Shown here in pieces: positions 33,778 through 37,154 of a stretch of DNA of 37,154 nt. A program made the position numbers and the translations under genes. The notes beneath the pieces are model-generated. The model was not told where the DNA came from and made no database searches. It worked only from the letters and a program-made list of their open reading frames with translations. How positions within the stretch are numbered: the stretch's first letter is position 1; every line of letters begins with the position of its first letter. The stretch is from JAFGLY01 sp041309225 (GTDB lineage: Bacteria; Myxococcota_A; UBA796; JAFGLY01). Where the stretch lies: contig JBFYZZ010000088.1 of assembly GCA_041309225.1 (NCBI GenBank), forward strand, positions 1 to 37,154, given 5' to 3'.

Positions 33778-34816
33778 AGCCCACCCCCGTCCAGGCCGCG
33801 AGTACGGCGAGTTCGGGGCCCAGAGAGAGGAGGGAGGCGCCTCCGTTCACGACCGCGCGGGTGGCGTCGTTGAGGGCCGTGAGTGGGAGCAGGCGGAGGA
33901 AGGGATGGATCGCCTCGGGGAACCGCTCCCATGAGAAGAACGCCCCCGACAGCAGGTACTGGGGCAGCATGACCACGTTCATCCAACCCGCGGCCACCTC
34001 GGTGTCGCGTGGCCGGGCCGCCACGAGCAGGGCGATGCCCATGAAGGCGAGCGATCCCAGGAGCGAGACGAACGCGAGCGTGGCCGGCGATCCCTGGATG
34101 ACGACGTCGAACAGGAGGCGACCGGCCACCACCAGCGCCAGGACCTCGAGCGCGAGGAACACCAGCCTCGCGCCCATGAAGGCCAGGAGGAAGTGGGATC
34201 GACGCATGGGGGTGGCGGCGAGGCGCTTGAGCAGGCGCCGGCGCCGGGCCAGCACGATGTTGTACCCGGTGCCCCACATGCTGCTGCCCATGACGTTGAG
34301 GCCGATGAGGCCCGGGATGAGGAAATCGATGTAGCGGGTGCCGGGGGCGTGGACGGGGTCCTCCCGGACACGAGCGGCGGCGGGTCGGCCTCGGGCCTCC
34401 TGGAGGTGGGCGTCCACGACGTACCGGCCCAGGCGGCCCGCCTCCCGGTCGGGATCGAAGCGGTAGGTCACGTCGAACGTGCCGTCGATTCCGGGATCGG
34501 CCTCCACGACCACGTCGACGCGCCCGGCCTGGAGCGCACGGTCCACCTGGGCGGCGGGCAGGTCCACGGCCTCGAGCCCCTCGACGCCCTCGAGCGCCGC
34601 GCTCACCTCCACGGCGGCCGGCGAGTCGCCGGCGACGAAGAAGCGGACCGGCTCGGGCGGGCGCGCCCGGAAGGCGATGCCCAGGCCCACCGCGAGGACG
34701 ACGGGGAACCCGAAGGTCCAGAAGAGGGCACCGGGCTCGCGGGCGAACTCGAGGAGGCGGGCCCAGGTGAGCTCGACGAGGGGGTGGCGCGGTTCGCGCG
34801 CGGGGCGATCAGGCAT
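33743..34816 (-). CDS. ABC-2 type transporter permease
   Basis: This is the membrane half of an ABC exporter. The 357-residue protein has a first membrane helix (about 28-46), an extracytoplasmic domain of about 120 residues with VRFFVAGDSP and DVVVEADPGIDG, then five helices typical of ABC2_membrane_3. The last part includes LVAARPRDTEVAAGWMNVV, a helix with MLPQYLLSGAFFSWERFPE (the conserved signature of the family) and LLPLTALNDATRAVVNGG. Its ATG at 34816 overlaps the ATPase stop by 8 bp. The substrate is unknown; glycolipid, drug or ion export are all possible. Confidence 0.9.
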   Translation of the reverse strand: MPDRPAREPRHPLVELTWARLLEFAREPGALFWTFGFPVVLAVGLGIAFRARPPEPVRFFVAGDSPAAVEVSAALEGVEGLEAVDLPAAQVDRALQAGRVDVVVEADPGIDGTFDVTYRFDPDREAGRLGRYVVDAHLQEARGRPAAARVREDPVHAPGTRYIDFLIPGLIGLNVMGSSMWGTGYNIVLARRRRLLKRLAATPMRRSHFLLAFMGARLVFLALEVLALVVAGRLLFDVVIQGSPATLAFVSLLGSLAFMGIALLVAARPRDTEVAAGWMNVVMLPQYLLSGAFFSWERFPEAIHPFLRLLPLTALNDATRAVVNGGASLLSLGPELAVLAAWTGVGFTLAMRWFRWS

Positions 34817-35753
34817 CGCGCAGCCCTCGTCCGGTGAGGTGGATGAAGACGTCCTCGAGGCTGGGCTGGCGAGTCACGAGCCCCTGCACGGGGACCGCGC
34901 GGGATCCGAGGAGCGCCGTGAGGGCGGGCAGGAGGTCGCCGATGCGGGACACGGCCAGCACCGGCCGGCCGCTCCTCCGCGCCACTCGCGCGACACCGGG
35001 CAGCATGGCCAGGACCTCGTCGGGGACGTCCCCGTCGAGCGCGAGTTCGACCACCTGCTCGGCCCCGAGGTCGCGGATGAGATCGGCCGGGGCGCCCAGC
35101 GCGATGCGACGGCCGTGGTCCACGACGGCCACCCGGTCGCACAGGCGTTCGGCCTCCTCCATGTGGTGGGTGGTGAGCAGCACCGTGCCCCCTCGGTCCC
35201 GGAAGGCCGAGATCACGTCCCAGATCCGGTGGCGCGCCTGGGGATCGAGCCCCGTCGTGGGTTCGTCGAGGAAGAGGAGTTCCGGATCGCCCACGAGTGC
35301 GGTGGCCAGGGCGAGGCGCTGGCGTTGCCCGCCCGAGAGGTGCTGGACGCGGGTGCGGCGGGGACCCTCGAGCCCGAGCAGCCCGAGGACCTCCTCCACC
35401 GCCCGTCCGCTCCGGTAGAAGGAGCGAAAGAGGCGGACCACCTCCTCGACGGTGAGGTTGTCGGCCAGTTGGGTCTCCTGCAGGGCCACCCCGATGCGCG
35501 AGCGGAGGCGGTGGTCCCCGTCACCGCGCCAGCGCTGGCCGAGGATCTCCACCACGCCCTCGTCGGGCTGGTTCAGGCCTTCGAAGATCTCGACGGTGGT
35601 CGTCTTCCCGGCGCCGTTGGGGCCGAGCAGACCGAAGCACTCGCCGCGCCGGACCTCGAGGTCGAGGTCCGCCACCGCGACCAGCGGGCCGTACCGCTTC
35701 CAGAGGCCGGCGCACCGGAGGGCGACGCCGTCGGTGCCTGCCGCTCGTTCCAT
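34809..35753 (-). CDS. ABC transporter ATP-binding protein
   Basis: The 314-residue protein is the ATPase partner of the permease that follows. Residues 1 to about 235 form the nucleotide-binding domain: Walker A GLLGPNGAGKTT, Q-loop VALQETQLADNLT, signature LSGGQRQRLALA, Walker B LLFLDEPTTGLD and an H-loop in LLTTHHMEEAERL. The remaining 80 residues are a C-terminal regulatory extension seen in CcmA/NatA/DrrA-like ATPases, ending with RQPSLEDVFIHLTGRGLRD. The start is the ATG at 35753. A longer open frame to 37133 is shadow of the kinase gene on the other strand. The 105-bp gap upstream separates it from that kinase. Confidence 0.95.
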   Translation of the reverse strand: MERAAGTDGVALRCAGLWKRYGPLVAVADLDLEVRRGECFGLLGPNGAGKTTTVEIFEGLNQPDEGVVEILGQRWRGDGDHRLRSRIGVALQETQLADNLTVEEVVRLFRSFYRSGRAVEEVLGLLGLEGPRRTRVQHLSGGQRQRLALATALVGDPELLFLDEPTTGLDPQARHRIWDVISAFRDRGGTVLLTTHHMEEAERLCDRVAVVDHGRRIALGAPADLIRDLGAEQVVELALDGDVPDEVLAMLPGVARVARRSGRPVLAVSRIGDLLPALTALLGSRAVPVQGLVTRQPSLEDVFIHLTGRGLRDA

Positions 35754-35858
35754 CGGCCACCCGGGGGTCGGGGTCGCGGCGGATCTATCCACTCCGTCGG
35801 GCAGGAGGCGGCGCCCTCGGGGGTCGGGTAGGGCGTCGCGCGATACAGGACGGCCACG

Positions 35859-37154
35859 ATGCAGACGCGAACCTACCGGATCCTGGGTCTTCTCGGACGC
35901 GGCGGCTACGGCTCCGTGTACCGGGCCGAGAAGTCGGGCGGCGAGGGCTTCTCCACGGTCGTGGCCCTGAAGATGCTGCACCCCGGCCTCGTGAGCACGG
36001 GCAGCTCGGGCCACGCCGCCGAGGCGGCGCGGCGGCTGCGGGACGAAGCCCGCCTCCTGGGCCTCCTCAGGCACCGTGCCATCGTCCAGGTTCACGACCT
36101 CGTCGTGCTCGGGGGCAGCTGGACCATCGTCATGGAGTACGTGGAGGGGCTCGACCTCGGCGGTCCCCTCGGCCGGTGCCCGATGCCCGCGCGACCGGCC
36201 CTGGATGCGGTGGCGCAGGTGGCCGACGCGCTGGCGTTCGCCTGGCGCTCCACCACCCCCGGCGGCCGGGAGCTCCGCCTCCTCCACCGGGACATCAAGC
36301 CCTCCAACGTGATGCTCACCACCGACGGCGCGGTGAAGGTGCTCGACTTCGGGATCGCCCGTGCGGACTTCGACAGCCGCGAATCCACCACGAGCGCCAC
36401 CATCCTCGGCACCCGGAGCCACATGGCGCCCGAGCGCCTCGATCCGGACGGCGAGCTGGGCCCCGTGGGCCCCGAAGCCGACGTCTACAGCCTCGGGGCG
36501 GTCCTCCTCGAGCTGCTCGGTGGCGCGCCCCCGCCGCGGGCTGCCCTCGATCCCGAGGCCCACGCGTTCCGGATGCGGGAGGCCCTGGCCGAGCGGCTGG
36601 ACGGCCGGGTGGACGTCCGCGTCGCCGGGCTCCTCGAGCGGATGATCGCCTTCGCGCCCTCGGATCGCCCGCCTGCGGACGAGGTCCGCCGAGCGGCCGA
36701 GGCCCTCGCGCGCGCCCTGCCCGGGGACACGCTCCGCGCCTGGGCCGAGCGGTGCGTACCTTCCGCCCTCGAAGCCCACCGCACCGCGCTCGCGACGAAC
36801 CCCGACGCCCTGGTCGGGACCGTGCTCGAGGAGATGAGCGACGTGGTGACGCCACCGCCCCACGACCCGCTCGCTCCCCCGCGATGGGAGGGGGCGCCCA
36901 CCAACGTTCCACTGCACCCGCTGGTGCTCGACGACGAGCGGATCGTGCCGGTGGGGATGGCCTTCGACGACGAGGGGACGGGGCCCCTGGCCGGCGTCCA
37001 CCTCACCCTCGACTCCCTCGACGGCGACACGGCCGCTCCCCGGGACGTCCGCGGCCCCCCACCCCGCCGGGCCCCCCTCCCCATCGAGATCACCGAGGAG
37101 CGGACCGCCCTCACCTCCCCGGTCTGGCTCCATCGGCCCCGTCTCCTCGGGGCG
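35859..37154 (+). CDS. Hanks-type Ser/Thr protein kinase, 3' end outside the window
   Basis: The gene starts with ATG at 35859, has AGGA 9 nt upstream and remains open for 432 codons to the window end without a stop. The kinase domain covers about 1-285. Key features are the glycine loop GRGGYGSVYRAE (13-24), VALKML (Lys38), the C-helix Glu63 in RDEARLL, HRDIKPSN (Asp145, Asn150), DFGIARAD (Asp163), MAPE (189-192) and ADVYSLG (Asp208). All catalytic residues are present, so an active kinase is likely. From about 290 on the tail is acidic and Pro-rich and shows no clear domain; further parts may follow outside. It is divergent from the ABC ATPase. Confidence 0.93.
   Translation, partial: MQTRTYRILGLLGRGGYGSVYRAEKSGGEGFSTVVALKMLHPGLVSTGSSGHAAEAARRLRDEARLLGLLRHRAIVQVHDLVVLGGSWTIVMEYVEGLDLGGPLGRCPMPARPALDAVAQVADALAFAWRSTTPGGRELRLLHRDIKPSNVMLTTDGAVKVLDFGIARADFDSRESTTSATILGTRSHMAPERLDPDGELGPVGPEADVYSLGAVLLELLGGAPPPRAALDPEAHAFRMREALAERLDGRVDVRVAGLLERMIAFAPSDRPPADEVRRAAEALARALPGDTLRAWAERCVPSALEAHRTALATNPDALVGTVLEEMSDVVTPPPHDPLAPPRWEGAPTNVPLHPLVLDDERIVPVGMAFDDEGTGPLAGVHLTLDSLDGDTAAPRDVRGPPPRRAPLPIEITEERTALTSPVWLHRPRLLGA

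Overview
The window is a GC-rich (about 70 % or more G+C by eye), densely packed bacterial chromosome segment with no tRNA, rRNA, insertion sequence, CRISPR or phage signal. It encodes a Gram-negative envelope (Wza-type outer-membrane lipoprotein, Wzi-type barrel, lipobox lipoproteins), a Hanks-type Ser/Thr kinase, a PurS-PurL fusion and a possible AgmX-like C-terminal domain. These together hint at Myxococcota or a related deltaproteobacterial-type lineage; that placement is an inference and is not proven by any single marker.

Left part (2-16946). The end of an integral membrane protein (+) converges on a purine operon of about 15.3 kb on the - strand. In order of transcription (right to left) it reads guaB, purA, purM, purSL, purQ, purH, purCE, purB, purD, purN, purF. 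Neighbouring genes overlap by 4-11 bp or are separated by 1-10 bp, so translational coupling is likely. The set covers every step from PRPP to IMP, both steps from IMP to AMP (PurA and PurB), and IMP to XMP. Only guaA is absent. There is no purK, which fits the class II type of the PurE domain fused to PurC, a domain order that parallels animal PAICS. The IMP dehydrogenase resembles the Tritrichomonas-type branch.

Middle (17245-21187). An arfB ribosome-rescue gene, a multi-spanning membrane protein and a membrane-anchored sulfatase-superfamily protein with a Thr in place of the usual Cys form a - strand unit. A secreted or periplasmic protein of unknown function diverges from arfB, with a 16-bp perfect palindrome over its start codon.

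Polysaccharide locus (21213-32895). Two divergent units meet at 25429-25597, where a second 16-bp perfect palindrome lies beside an AT-rich patch. Leftward: a Wzc-type BY-kinase/copolymerase, a HEAT-repeat lipoprotein and a Wzi-family barrel. Rightward: a Wza-type export lipoprotein, a polyprenyl-phosphate sugar-phosphate transferase and a WecG/TagA-type glycosyltransferase. Next, on the - strand, come a GT4 glycosyltransferase, a DUF362 protein with two [4Fe-4S] motifs and a secreted beta-propeller protein, all overlapping by 4 bp. No flippase or polymerase is visible, so the locus is probably split.

Right part (32977-37154). Exonuclease III (+), an ABC-2 exporter (ATPase and permease, -) and the start of a Hanks-type Ser/Thr kinase (+) that runs off the window.
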